A DNA stretch of 64,000 bases from Marsupella aquatica (Eukaryota; Marchantiophyta). The notes below the pieces were generated by a model, which saw only the letters and a list, made by a program, of their open reading frames with translations, was not told where the DNA came from and searched no databases. Positions within the stretch are counted from its first letter, which is position 1. The number at the start of each line of letters is the position of its first letter. Location: positions 24,242,001 through 24,306,000 of the forward strand of contig OZ316893.1 of NCBI GenBank assembly GCA_973895155.1, given 5' to 3'. Shown piece by piece: positions 1 to 10,857 of the stretch. A program made the position numbers and the translations under genes.

Positions 1-125
1 GGAATACCGTAGATCTACCTTCAACGTTACGCAACCTAAAGTTACCATTGAATATGACCGTTAAATAAATATTGCAATCTATTTTATCTATATTGTTCAG
101 GTGTAATATTGTATTGTTCAATAGT

Positions 126-521
126 AGCGCCTGGCGCTACCAAAAACTCTCCATAATCTAACACGAATTTTTCCACAAATGGTGATATATATGACTGCAA
201 AGTATCAAAACTAATGCAAGATATGTACATATTTTGAAATATTTGTCCTCAAATCAATGTGATAATAATCGATGAAGAATAGCGCCTGGCGCTAGTGTAA
301 AATCTCCTCATTTTTGGCAAATGTTTTGCATATTTTTCAAGTGTCGCTGAAATTTGGAGGTATTCCAAAATCCTGGATATTAGCGCCTGGGCTAAACATA
401 AAACATACCATTTTAAGTCCAAAATTTAGTGTGTATGTTTTAGTAACGCCTGGCGCTAAACATAAAACATACCATTTTAAGTCCAAAATTTAGTGTGTAT
501 GTTGTAGTAGCGCCTGGCGCT
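126..521. repeat. Left array of AGCGCCTGGCGCT palindromes with a 64-bp tandem repeat
   Basis: Five copies of the near-palindrome AGCGCCTGGCGCT lie at 126-138, 281-293, 382-393 (one base lost), 445-457 (one mismatch) and 509-521. The last three sit at the joints of a tandem repeat of 64-bp period (393, 457, 521). Copies with central A occur at 5553 and 5661, so the motif faces inward from both sides of the transposase relic. This resembles subterminal transposase-binding repeats of DNA transposons; that role is inferred. Confidence 0.75.
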
Positions 522-539
522 AAACATAATACATACCAT

Positions 540-1347
540 GTTATGTCCATTAGGTGATTTCAGAGACATGACTGGTATTTGGGAATGGTCAGTTTAGGCT
601 CATTAGTGTAAATGTCGTTGACATAACGACAAAAACATTTATTGTGTTAGAAGTGTTTTTGCCCCGTTGCTTGTCATATTCTAACGGCTTTGACAAACGG
701 CATCTTGACTATGAATACCATTGCGGACGTGCAAAATTGTCATTCATTATCTTCAACTATCACAAGGAAGATCTGCAAGGTTAGGAGTTTGAAAGAGGGG
801 AATATAGGGGGTAAGTAGGGAAATTAACCCCAAAGTACCCCATGCTCCCCCCCCTTACTATTGGGGGTAATTTCCAAAAGATGAGTCGGGAATTCATTCC
901 CCTCTTATCAAGCAAATCAGTGTAAGGTATTTGTCCCATATTTAGTAGGGAATCAAATCTCCTTGTAGTGGACGGGCTGCTATGCTTGTAAATTACCTAT
1001 GTCCCTAGGGTAATCATTCGGTGTGTCTTGCAAGTGCATAACCTAAACCCTAAACACACACAAAAGAACACAAGAAAGAATACCAAAGAAATAGTGGACA
1101 TGAGAAACAGTGGACATGATTCAAAGATGAAGTGTTTAATTCATAATGCTCCCGCAGGAGGCTCGAACAGGTACATATGTGGCAAGGAAAGACTCACTCA
1201 GGCTCTGTCCTCCTAGTCTCATCGTTGCCCCACTACACTAAAATGACAACAAGAGGAAACGAGAGTGGCACTGACAAGTTAATGAACAGTAAGAGTGTCA
1301 CTGCCTAACTAACTCAAGCACCGAAGAGAAGGTTTACTGATTTTGCA
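540..1347. other. Non-coding left arm of the MULE-like element
   Basis: No convincing gene. A G-run/C-run stretch lies at 795-905 and contains a 15-bp inverted repeat: GGAAATTAACCCCAA at 819-833 against TTGGGGGTAATTTCC at 861-875, with one mismatch. A 62-codon frame at 1028-1216 has no recognisable content. Confidence 0.5.
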
Positions 1348-3640
1348 ATGTTGAGGTCAATCGTTGTTACTCGTCCGTCTAGTGGTGACATTGTATCCAT
1401 TCCATTGTTTGTCAATGATGTACTCGGGGGGTTAACTAAGTGTATATTTTGGGCTACCATGTGCGATCCTAGCCTAATATAAATAGACCTATTTTATAAA
1501 GAAAATATTCCAAGAATATTCTCTATTTTCAATATTAATAACCTATTTTATTTTATAAAAAGTATATATTAGAGAATATTCTATAAACATGAGTTTATAA
1601 TACCTTCTTTTGCCTTCTACACTTTTTAAAAATTTAGTTAATTTCTATCAAAAATACCTATTTTGGATCGCACGTGGTTCCTAAGATTTTTGATAGTCAA
1701 CCCCCCGAGATGATGTATACAAGCAAGTTAGTGAGAATTATCTCTGTGGGAGGTTTGGTTTGAATTTGAACGAGATCGAGGACATTTTGGAGGGGAATGG
1801 AGATGAAGCATCAACCTTTACTGCATCTTTTGATGTTGATGATGGGATTCATTTTTGGCACCTGAATGCAGGAATGCGGTATTCTATTGTCATTCAGAAA
1901 CCATTAGCACCCGATCTCCCATCTTCATCCAATCCCTTTGTTGATGTTGTCTTGCTTTCAGATAGCGACGATGATGGCCCTTCTTGTTTGCCTCAATCAA
2001 TCCCTAAACTCCCTCACTCAGTTGTGAAAGGGGAGGTTCCCATTGTTTCTGCCAAAAATTTCATTGTGTATCGAAGAAGTGCAATGGATACTATTCTCAA
2101 GTCAACTGGTTCCAGTGAAATCTCAAGATTCATCGTGGTTGGGGACTTTTGTCATGAGCAAGTCAATTGTTTGCCAAAGAAATACAATTAAAATATTGTA
2201 TTTGAGTTGCCTCCTGCGCCGAGAGCTCTTTCAAAGGGGTCACATCTACGCAACATGGACCGGTCAAAGGATTGCTACATCTGGACCAGAATATTTCCTA
2301 CATCAGCTAACGTCTATCCCAAGAAATATTGGGAATTTGGTAAAGTAACGTGCACTGGTTCAATTGAGTGTAGGAATAATACTTGCGACTATTTTTTACG
2401 GAAGAAAAGGAGGAACCAGAAGGCCTGGGCTGGAACCCCCAAACTTGGTGGGCAACATCGTGTTGGCTCCTTCATTGACAAAGGTGGAGTTGTTTGCCAA
2501 TTTTGTGATGAAGTTCCATTTTGTGTCCAATCTTGTCCAGCACGGTTATTTTACATGTACCCTCAGGTTCTAGTTGACTCGATCAAAAACCTGTACTCAC
2601 ATTCCCGCTTGGCGATTCATATAGGGATCCACAACCATCCTCCAAGAAAGGTGTTTTCGAGGAGCGCAGAGAAGATTGTTGAGGAGGTTATCAAAAAGAA
2701 ATAGGAAGTAAATCCAATTTTCACCCCAGCTGGTGTAAAGAATGTTGAAATAGGGTCCTTTGTGAAGTCCTTGTGTGAAAGTATGGAAGATATTCAAGAT
2801 ATTGACAAAACATAGATTTTTGAGTTGCTCATGGTAGTTTCCACATCCCAGAAGTTTGCGTCCCTTTTCCGTAGTGTTAGATAGGACCAGAAAGGTCGGG
2901 GTGAACTAGATTTTCTTGTTCGATATCAAAGAAATATCAACATGCCTTTCCTCCAAAGGTACCTCCTACTAGGTCAAGGATCTCAAGGAGATCCTCCTCA
3001 CATATTCAAGATGACTTCGGTCGGCCATGGATCAGGCATTGATCTTTTGAGACAAATGCAACCTATTTGGAGTCTAGAAGGTGTTTGGGTAAGTTTTGAT
3101 GTGATGAAACGACTCACAAAAGACTGGGTTACTTTTAGTGCGCATATTTCCGATCACAACTATCATGCTTTGTGTACTTTATTCACTTGCAAACTAAAAG
3201 CTGAGGATACCGAGTCCTTTGAGAAGGCTTGGAGACTAATGATTGAGGTTTCCAAGGAGAATGGGTTGGAAAATCCAATCATTCCTGGATTCATGGCGGA
3301 CAACGCCCAAGCTGGGTGGTTGGCAGTCCAAAATGTCTTCTTTGGAGGGCATCCCAACCCAGAGTGTGAGCAAACAGACGCATTCCATTTCTACCAAGCC
3401 TTCCATTGCCATTCAGTTGAAGGAGTGTTAGAAGAGAGTCAAGCAGAGGATCGCAGGCTTAGTTTGGGATGAGATGCGAAATGCCTCCACGTTTGTAGAG
3501 GCTTATAGACTTTCAAGGGAGATTGATTTGTGGTGGCAGTCTGGTAACTGTGTCCCCGGGAAGCTCTGGATGCTTCAGAGTTGGATTTCATGGTGGGTCG
3601 TCAAGTGGAGGCAATGGGGAAATTTTATTCGTTTGGTAAG
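1348..3640 (+). pseudogene. Mutator-like (MULE) transposase, decayed
   Basis: One reading frame runs from the ATG at 1348 to 3472 once the MITE at 1423-1709 and one copy of its target duplication are skipped. It has in-frame stops at 2189 (TAA), 2702, 2813 and 2882 (all TAG). The region near 3040-3370 reads like the MULE catalytic core: FDVMKRLTKDW, then ISDHNYHALCTLFTCKLKAE and DTESFEKAWRLM, then GFMADNAQAGWLAVQNVF, which supplies the second acidic residue. Before the core, around 2360-2560, is a Cys/His-bearing stretch. After about 3400 the sense moves to another frame (WDEMRNASTFVEAYRL), implying a frameshift; a splice donor-like GTAAGT ends it near 3637. It would cut and paste its own element, but this copy cannot encode a full enzyme. 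MULE assignment rests on motif order, not on a search. Confidence 0.7.
1423..1709. mobile_element. 287-bp hAT-like MITE inserted in the MULE frame
   Basis: Terminal inverted repeats CTCGGGGGGTTAACTA and (complemented) CTCGGGGGGTTGACTA match at 15 of 16 bases. A perfect 8-bp direct duplication ATGATGTA flanks it at 1415-1422 and 1710-1717. The interior is AT-rich and non-coding. Eight-base duplications are typical of hAT elements, so a hAT-derived MITE is inferred. A second copy, itself interrupted, lies at 31835-37812. Confidence 0.9.
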
Positions 3641-3762
3641 TTGTTTTATTTTCCTTTCCGTTTTTTAAATATTGCTAGCGCCGCTATATTATGATTACAG
3701 AATGATTATATTGACAATGTCATATTTAAATATTACAATACCATGTAGCAACCTTTATTCCT

Positions 3763-3888
3763 AGCGCCTAGCGCTATTATTTATTCCAATTGTTAGATGA
3801 CACAATAGGACACAATAAGCCGTCCCGTAATCTACATTGCAACTTTTTACTTCTAGGTACCAGCTCCACTACTCTAGCACCTGGCGCT
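3763..3888. repeat. Internal palindromes of the AGCGCC-N-GGCGCT family
   Basis: Two further motif copies, AGCGCCTAGCGCT (3763-3775) and AGCACCTGGCGCT (3876-3888), plus a half copy AGCGCCGCT (3677-3685), lie in the non-coding gap between the transposase relic and the downstream open frames. The gap may be an intron, since a donor-like GTAAGT precedes it and a TTGCAG occurs near 3930. Confidence 0.6.
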
Positions 3889-4185
3889 AGTATTGTCTTG
3901 TTTCCTAATAGGCATTTTATTCTACATAATTGCAGAACAAGAGTCCCAAAGAAGGAGCTAAGTAAGGTTCCTAATTGTACAGGCTCAGAGTCCGTTCATG
4001 CAGGTATGAAAGCGTGGGTAATGAAAAAAAAGGTTGGGCTCTTTGAGGCATGTGAACTGGACCAAAATTGAGCTATTTCTCAGGTTGCAGCTTACACTGC
4101 GTATCAAAACGGGTTGAACAAAGGAAAAGGTCCAACAGTTTGGGAATTGACTTTCCGATCAGCGGACTAGGTAGGATCTACCAAG

Positions 4186-5354
4186 TTGTTTGAAGATGCA
4201 ATGAATATGCTACTGTCCAACGCTGCCAAGTTTGACTTAGAGAGACAGGCACCTCTCAATGGAGACGTTGTCACCAAATATTTGAAGAGGAAAGGACATG
4301 CATCTAGGAATATCTCGCCACAAGACTCCCATAGGCATGATAAAATCCTTGTCACCTCGCCAAATACCAGATCGATGAAAAGGAAGAATCTTAATCGCAT
4401 GATGTTTGATGCTATTCTTGGCCCCACGCCTTAGGTTATTCCTGTTATTAATCTGTCTGGAAGTGACATTTCGGGGAGTGGAGAAGGTGTCGATTTCAAT
4501 ACCCCTCCTGCTCTAGACCAAACGCTTTCAAATAGGCAGCCCCAGAGTGCTCCCTCTGTGCTTCACCAACCGTTACAAGAGTGTCCTGTCCGCGAGACCG
4601 AGGTCGCTCCAATTGCATGGGACTTACATCAAACTTCAAAATTTGGCGCTGGTCCTGAGTGCAATCGATCATTTTCCCGTAATTCTCAAAGAGACAAGTG
4701 TTGCAATTAGGTGAAAAAATAGGATTTCCCTCAGCAAATGGTGTTCTCGGCATTGTTGTCAAAGGACAACGCATGTTCAAGGGGGAACCCATAACCGAAA
4801 TGATTTGGTTTTGCCCAAACAATGCATGTTACAGAAGCCGTCCGTGTCATGGTGTATTGAACTTGCCCCCTTTCCCTGATGTTCTTCCTGTTTTAAAAGG
4901 CACACATGTTTTGGAAGACGAGATGCATAATCTTCTTGAGAACAAAAATGAATCTACTCCTATTCCCCTGTCAGATTTTGATCTTCAAATCAATGTCAAT
5001 ATCTTTCCAGAAAATGTCAATCTTCTTGAACCCAATGTTTGTCTCCAAAGCCGGAATGGGAGGAATATGGTTCCTTGGTTGACCCTTACCCAAGGTCACA
5101 TGAACAGAATTGAGTCTACAAAAAAGAGACGATGTCCATTCAGGGACAGTGGGATGTTGCAATTGGCAATGCATGGGGAAAGCAGTTCAAGGTGCAGACT
5201 CACAAAAATATGCGAACGCCAAATTGTTACTTTGTTTAGATTTGCATTTTCCCAACTTGCTCTTGTGAGGATTTCTACTGGTGTCATTCTCGAAAACATC
5301 CATATATGCCTTGCAAACATTTGTATTGGATTTTCCTTACCGTTTTCGAACTAG
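4186..5354 (+). pseudogene. Downstream open frames of the MULE-like element, unrecognised
   Basis: Two stretches look like decayed coding sequence. The first, 4186 to about 4712, is one frame with a single TAG at 4432; it is basic and polar, with KRKNLNRMMFDAIL before the stop and Ser/Pro-rich text after it. The second, 4698-5354, is an open frame of 218 codons containing WFCPNNACY and a hydrophobic C-terminus. They could be the C-terminal part of the transposase or a second element protein. Neither shows a motif I can assign to a family. Confidence 0.35.
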
Positions 5355-5552
5355 ACGTTGAGGAATCTACGTTGACCAGCCAACCAATTCTCACTATTGG
5401 AGAAGTCTGGCTCATATTAGAGAGGCAAAATGCTCATGGTTTATAGTTTGAATCATGATGCTCTCGGTTGTCCTATTGGTCCAAACGGTTATATTGATTT
5501 TGTCGTATGTCAACGGTATAGTGTTATGTACATGTCGCGTTCTGTTTCTGTT

Positions 5553-5673
5553 AGCGCCAGGCGCTGATAATTTTGTCCATTTGGAGACACCATGTGTTTT
5601 CATCGTGTTGTGCCTGATTTTGTCATCGCCAAATATTTTTTCCTAAAATACAGGTTAACTAGCGCCAGGCGCT
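5553..5673. repeat. Right-end palindromes AGCGCCAGGCGCT
   Basis: Two perfect copies with central A lie at 5553-5565 and 5661-5673, opposite in orientation to the left-hand copies with central T. They mark the right arm of the element; its exact end is not visible. Confidence 0.7.
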
Positions 5674-6177
5674 AGTCAAGACGTTGTTTGCTTTTCTTTT
5701 GGACCATATAATACGATAAATTTTTGTGTTGGGTTCACATTGTGTTATTTTCATGTAAGTTGTTCCCAATTGTGGTGGGACCTACCATGTTTGTGCACAT
5801 TCTTTGACATTTTTATGTATGCACCCCTTCTTTGTTCTGGGATACGGGGTTCAATTATTATCTGATTCAAGTTTGACGTTGAAGGACATTGCAAATAAAT
5901 GATACATTAGCAGAATCATTTCATATTCAACTATTGTCTGAGGCCAACTTCTTGGAATGTTTGTTTACAGCTCAATGATTCATGACAATGTATCCTCCAT
6001 AACCGCAATGGACTACTTCCTAAATTTACAATTCTACACTCATTAAAAAATCAAGAAACTCCTGATACTATGTTTTTTCCCCTGGTACAAGCAGGTTTTT
6101 CCTAGTAACATCATATTTGAAACAAGAAACAAATTTCCTGTTAGCCTGTTTCCTGTCTCTGTTGCTATACCCCCATA
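5674..6177. other. AT-rich sequence, no gene seen
   Basis: No open frame or recognisable repeat supports a feature here. It separates the MULE-like element from the copia fragment. Confidence 0.4.
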
Positions 6178-6400
6178 GTACATCCCCTCCACCCTTGGAA
6201 TGGGATAGAACTTCACAATTTTGGCAAGACATCAGGACAAATCAGGGTGAGAAAGACATCTAGCGCATGTTAGTACTCCATAAAATTATAGAAAAGCCAC
6301 TAGAAACCTTTGTCGATGCAACAAAGGTTAAATTAGCTCACACATCCACGCCTCCTACCTCCATGTCCGCCCTCCCTAAAAGGGACGACGCCCCTCCACC
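6178..6400 (+). pseudogene. Ty1/copia integrase C-terminal fragment
   Basis: DNA and predicted protein resemble 37845-37932, the integrase C-terminus of the copia element there. The frame reads LEWDRTSQFWQDIRTNQGEK, then KIIEKPLETFVDATKVKLAH. The first piece matches the second copy (LEWERHSPFWQDLRTNQGEK). It is short, broken by a stop, and has no LTR nearby. No function is expected. Confidence 0.6.
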
Positions 6401-6497
6401 GTCATGACGCTGGTGGCTAGCTCTCAATTGACGCCCCCAATCCTTCCTTGGTGGCCAATGTAGGCATCCCATCCTCTGACAGGTTACCCACTCCTAA

Positions 6498-7235
6498 CTA
6501 GGTCAACCCATCCTTGGCGTGACCGGGCCCCATCCCTACCTCGGCCTCTACTACTTCAGCTTCTGCCTCCCTGGCTCTTGCCTCCCCGGCTTTTGACAGT
6601 GGAGGGTCCGCCCCTACAGCTTTCACACTGTCCGTCCCGACATTGGCTATCTTGCCATAGTGGTCCTCCTCATAGGCTCGTTCTATGAGTCGGGTTGTCT
6701 CATCCTCCCAAGGTTGCGGTTGATGCCGATCAATGATTGGCAACCTTGAGTCAATGATTGTCATGGCCTCACCCAACCAATCTTCTTGGCCTACCTCCAA
6801 GATTGCCACTTTGACAGCCACTACCCTGCATAAGGCCGGTGCCATGCTCTCCACCTCAACCACGGTGGCTTGACGAACGGTGTGGCTCCCTGACCCAGAA
6901 GGCTTCCGCTTCTTGTCCTTCCCCTCCCAGGCAGCTGGTGCCTTCCCCTTGCCACTTCCTTCCGGCAAAGGTGGGGGTACCTCGGCTTGTTGCTCGGTCA
7001 ATACCACGCCCTACAACCCTGTTGCCGCCACCCGGGGGTCCACTTGTTGCGGCCAGCCGATTTACTTCCTTGGACAATTCTTCAGCCGCTTCGTTTGGTT
7101 GTCTACCCGCCTCTGCATATTTTCTAATTTTTGCATGGTGTCCTCCAACTCCTCCAGGGTCTCGTCTAAATCTCCGCGAGCTTGCTCCAACTCTATCAGG
7201 TTCTTGTCTAACTCCTTTTGTAAGGCCGCTGTCAT
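6498..7235 (-). pseudogene. Gag-like coiled-coil relic A
   Basis: One minus-strand frame runs from an ATG at 7235 to 6498 with two stops (TAA near 7060, TAG near 7016). The N-terminal ~60 residues are a strong coiled coil (ELDKNLIELEQARGDLDETL and following). The rest is low-complexity Gly/Lys/Ser and then acidic, ending in an Ala/Glu-rich stretch. It resembles the relics at 8380-10381 and 12690-13412 in style. I recognise no domain; a retrotransposon gag-type protein is inferred from composition and surroundings. Confidence 0.4.
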
Positions 7236-7352
7236 GATTTTCTCTTAAGTTATAAAAAATTGTTTGTTTTAATATGCTATAGATTATATAAGTAATTTAG
7301 TAGTTAGATTATTAAATTTAGACTTTATTAAACTTCTTTAGCTATATTAACG

Positions 7353-7573
7353 GACTATAGTAGTTCCACCAATGCATATGAGTAGTTCCACCAACTACAA
7401 TAATATTCACCAACGCACAGTAGGTCCACCAGCCCATAGTAGTTCTACCAACTACAGTAGATCCACCAACGCACAGTAGGTCCACCAACGCATAGTAGTT
7501 CCACCAACGCACAGTAGTTCCACCAACGCATGGTAGTTCCACCTACTAAAAGTAGTTTCACCAACTATGAACA
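7353..7573. repeat. Minisatellite, ~20-bp period
   Basis: About eleven diverged units of the type AGTAGTTCCACCAACGCAC run head to tail. The open frame on the minus strand here is a by-product of the repeat. Confidence 0.85.
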
Positions 7574-7589
7574 GTACTAGCACACTCTT

Positions 7590-7875
7590 AGGTATTAGAT
7601 GTTTGACACTTGGCCTTCATCCAAGTGCTTGGGCTTGATCCATGCCCTCTTGGTGTGCACTATAAATAAAGTGGTGAGGGGCACTCTCCCCTCATTCCGC
7701 AGTGTTTATCATTCAAGGTTGTGAAACTCTTTTGTGCCTTGAACATAGTAGTGGGGCGTCCTTTGGCCCGGATAGCAAAGGAATGAGTGGTAGACTTATA
7801 GATGGGACCTTAGGGAATAAGGTTTCTTTGGGAATGTAGGGGTGGGGCGTCCTTTGGCCCGGATAGCAAAGGAAT
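7590..7875 (+). promoter_or_regulatory. LTR-like promoter stretch with 34-bp direct repeats
   Basis: A TATAAATA box at about 7661-7668 is followed by a C/T-rich stretch. A 34-bp segment starting GTGGGGCGTCCTTTGGCCCG occurs identically at 7751-7784 and 7842-7875. The look is of an LTR or leader of a retroelement, but no partner LTR was found. Confidence 0.35.
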
Positions 7876-8379
7876 AGGAGAGCCATCATGAATCCAGGAG
7901 AGAGAGTTATCTCTGATCTTCCCCTTCGTAATCCATTTTTGATTAGAGTCCATCTTTTAGACAAACCATCTATGAGGCAATATCTAACCTATCATTTTGG
8001 AGCTCAGTTTGCAACTGCTGTTATGGTTTCTAACGAGCCAATAATATACCCAGTGGTGTCGTACCGAGAGGAGTGGGAGTGCATCATCTTTGTCCTTTAT
8101 TGAAGTCATGGATCTGAATAGGAGTCTGGATGATATTCCTGTTTCATTTTCTCTTGGAGATATTATGATCATATGTCGTAAGAAAACTAATTTTCGTGAT
8201 GTGTTGGTCTGCAAGTAGGGTAAAGTAGGTTTTAACAGTATTTTAGTTTCACCTGAACTTTTCTTAATATCCACTACCCTTGTTACTAGAATTATCATTT
8301 TGATTTTAGTGTAGAACTTATGAGCATGCAAGGTTAACTTCATAAGAGCCAACATGCTCTTGCGAGAAAACATGGTCAC

Positions 8380-10381
8380 CCGGACACCGCCCTCTCCTCC
8401 TAGGTTGCTTTCAGCTCTGCATTGAGCTCATGGACGACGATATCAAACTCTATTTTATTCATCTTCTCATAGGTTTGATTGAGCATGTTATCCTTCTTAC
8501 GTAGCTCGACTTGAAAGTTGGCCGACAGGGTTTCAAGGTCCTCTATATACTTGTCGACGCTCCTGTAGGCCTCATCTAAGTTGTCCTTTTTCTGATGGAG
8601 GGCCTTGCGGAATTCTTCAATCTCCTCCTTCAGTGCTCACTCCTTCCTCTGCGCCTCGGCCATGGCTTTGTTGATGACCATTAGGTGAGTTGCTTCTGCC
8701 TTTTTAAGCGCCTGCTTCAACTTCTCCTTCTGCTTGAGGGCCTCGGCCAAATGCTCCTAGGTCTGGGCCAGTTGCCCCTACATGATGCTTATCTTGTGCC
8801 TCCTAACCCGCAGCTTGTCCTCAGCCTACTTGGCGGCCTTTAGATCTCCAACCTCGACTTCCTTCTCTCTAAGCCATCGGATGACCTCCTCCTTTTCCAT
8901 CCTCTCCAAGGCCAGTGCTTCCTCCAACCGGCTTCTCTCCAACATCTCTTTGTGGATAAAAGGCCCCATCTCCAACTCTTCCCCAAAGATGTCAAGGGCA
9001 AGTAGTTCGCACATCCTCCCGTACTCCAGGGCTCTGGAACATGCATAGGTGGAGTGGTTAGGAGATGCTGACATCTCCCAATGCAGCCTTTGTTCCCATG
9101 CCACCCTCCAAATCTTGTCAAACGTGGGCAAGGGCCCGGCGTGGTCCTCTGCAAGCCGCCGAATGTCCTCCAGCCATCTTCTGCCTGGAAAATCCTTCTC
9201 CTTGGCCAGGGTTCTACTCTGCAGATCTCTGAATCACTGCTGCAACTTGTGATTGGCCTGTTGTCTCCCGTCGTAATTTGGAGGAGGGGCGTCCGGTGGG
9301 AGAGACTTAGGGCTTTTCTGCTATTGTGGGTCCCCATGCACCACTCTTGGAAGTGTGGGGATAAAATGGCCATAGGTCCGCACCCCTAATACCGCACAAT
9401 CCAACCCGTAGCCCAAGTTGTCCTCATGGTATTCCTTCACGTCCTCCCCGGCTTCTGGGAGTATTGGTGCCTCCAAAACCTCTCTAGGACTACACGCAAA
9501 CACGGCCTCTTGCTAGGAATTGTGTAGGTGTGTGATTCTCTCCCTCGACTCCCACAACCGCCTTCTTTTCTCCTCATCTTGACTAGGAACCCGGGGCCTT
9601 TGTCCTTTGGGTTCTGGTCTCAAGGCTCCCGTGTACGGCCGCACCCTTGGCTCGTCTTCCGGCCTCCCGGCAAATGACTCTACTCTGGTGGGTCCTCCGG
9701 TGCCTCCCACCTCAACCATGCCGTGGACCGGTGCCTCCGCTGCCGTTGCCATCGTCTCCTTCTGGATCATCTACAAGAGGTTCTGCATGGCCAATTGATG
9801 CATCGATCTGGCCTTCGGCGTCTGGCAAAAGATTTGCTATATCGTGTGGCTATCGGGCGGTTCGGGCTTCCTTTCGTCCGGCCCGGCTCTTACTCCTCTT
9901 CCGACGCCCTTGCCTGCAAGGGGAGTATTGGCGCAAAGATCTGACTCCGAGCATACTGGCACAACAACAGCATGTGATAACCAAGTTGGGACATGCTCCC
10001 TTGGCTGATCACTATTGTTCTTCCTTCAATATCTTCTTTAGTTGGCTGAGGAGGTACCCGTTGTAGTCTCGGCTTGGGTCTGGCCTCTCTGCCAGGTAAA
10101 CCTGTGCTTTGCCGATCTATGGCCTCGGCAAGTTGCAATGCATTGTCACCCGCAAGAAATTGATCATTTCTCCAATATACGGGTTAGTGCAAGTGTTTTG
10201 GAAGAAGCCATTCTTCGTTGATGGCACTGGGGAATGATCCAAACTCCTTGTCCAACAAGTTCTTCCAAGTGTCTACCTTAGTCTTGTTGCCCATTGACAA
10301 GCCAAATACTTTGGCCATCACCTTGGGAGTGAGATAGAGTCCCTCCCGTAGATCTTGGTTGAGCTGGACTTGTGGCCCCAT
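8380..10381 (-). pseudogene. Gag-like coiled-coil relic B
   Basis: From 9770 down to about 8380 a single minus-strand frame is kept for ~460 codons, broken only by eight stops (six TAG, two TGA) and no frameshift. The protein has an Arg/Pro-rich N-part, a central globular stretch (SRALEYGRMCELLALDIFGE) and a long C-terminal coiled coil (EEEIEEFRKAL-type heptads near 8450-8900). Upstream, 9890-10381 is in another frame and begins MGPQVQLNQDLREGLYLTPK, implying one indel near 9800-9890. I know no named domain for it; a structural gag-type protein of an unclassified plant retroelement is the likeliest reading. Confidence 0.5.
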
Positions 10382-10857
10382 GATCCCACAAATTCCAGCA
10401 AGTCTGATTCTGGCACCTCCTATAATAGAGGGGTTAAGCCCTTAAGGATAGAAAAGTTATCTTATGTGAAAAAAATAGTTTTCAATGACCATGTTGAGGA
10501 CCTTGAATGACTATTTAAGCAGCTGTGAATATATTAGGCTTGAATCATGTAAAGGTGCATATAAAGATGTTATGGTCCCTCATCCGACTCAATAAGTGAA
10601 AGAGGAATAAAACCATAAATAGATTGGTATTGGGAAAATCTGATAGCGAGGAGAGACCTACTTCAACCCCCCAAGCAAAGGTTTAACTTTGGAATTGAGA
10701 TCCAACTTTTCACAAATTTGAGTTAGACGGCTAATTCTAAGGTGAATTAATCAGTGCATTTCAGCAACAAGTAGCTCAATCTTTTATCAAGGTTGTGTTA
10801 CCCCACCTTCCAGTAGTTCATGGAAAAAATTACACCAACTAAGTGATGGAAATTGAG

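Noticed and set aside
7342-7573. Possible CRISPR-like array
   Set aside because: Units are contiguous with ~20-bp period and no spacers; a minisatellite in a plant genome.
9647-10066. 139-codon plus-strand frame
   Set aside because: Shadow of the GC-rich minus-strand gag-like relic, Arg/Pro-rich by frame effect.
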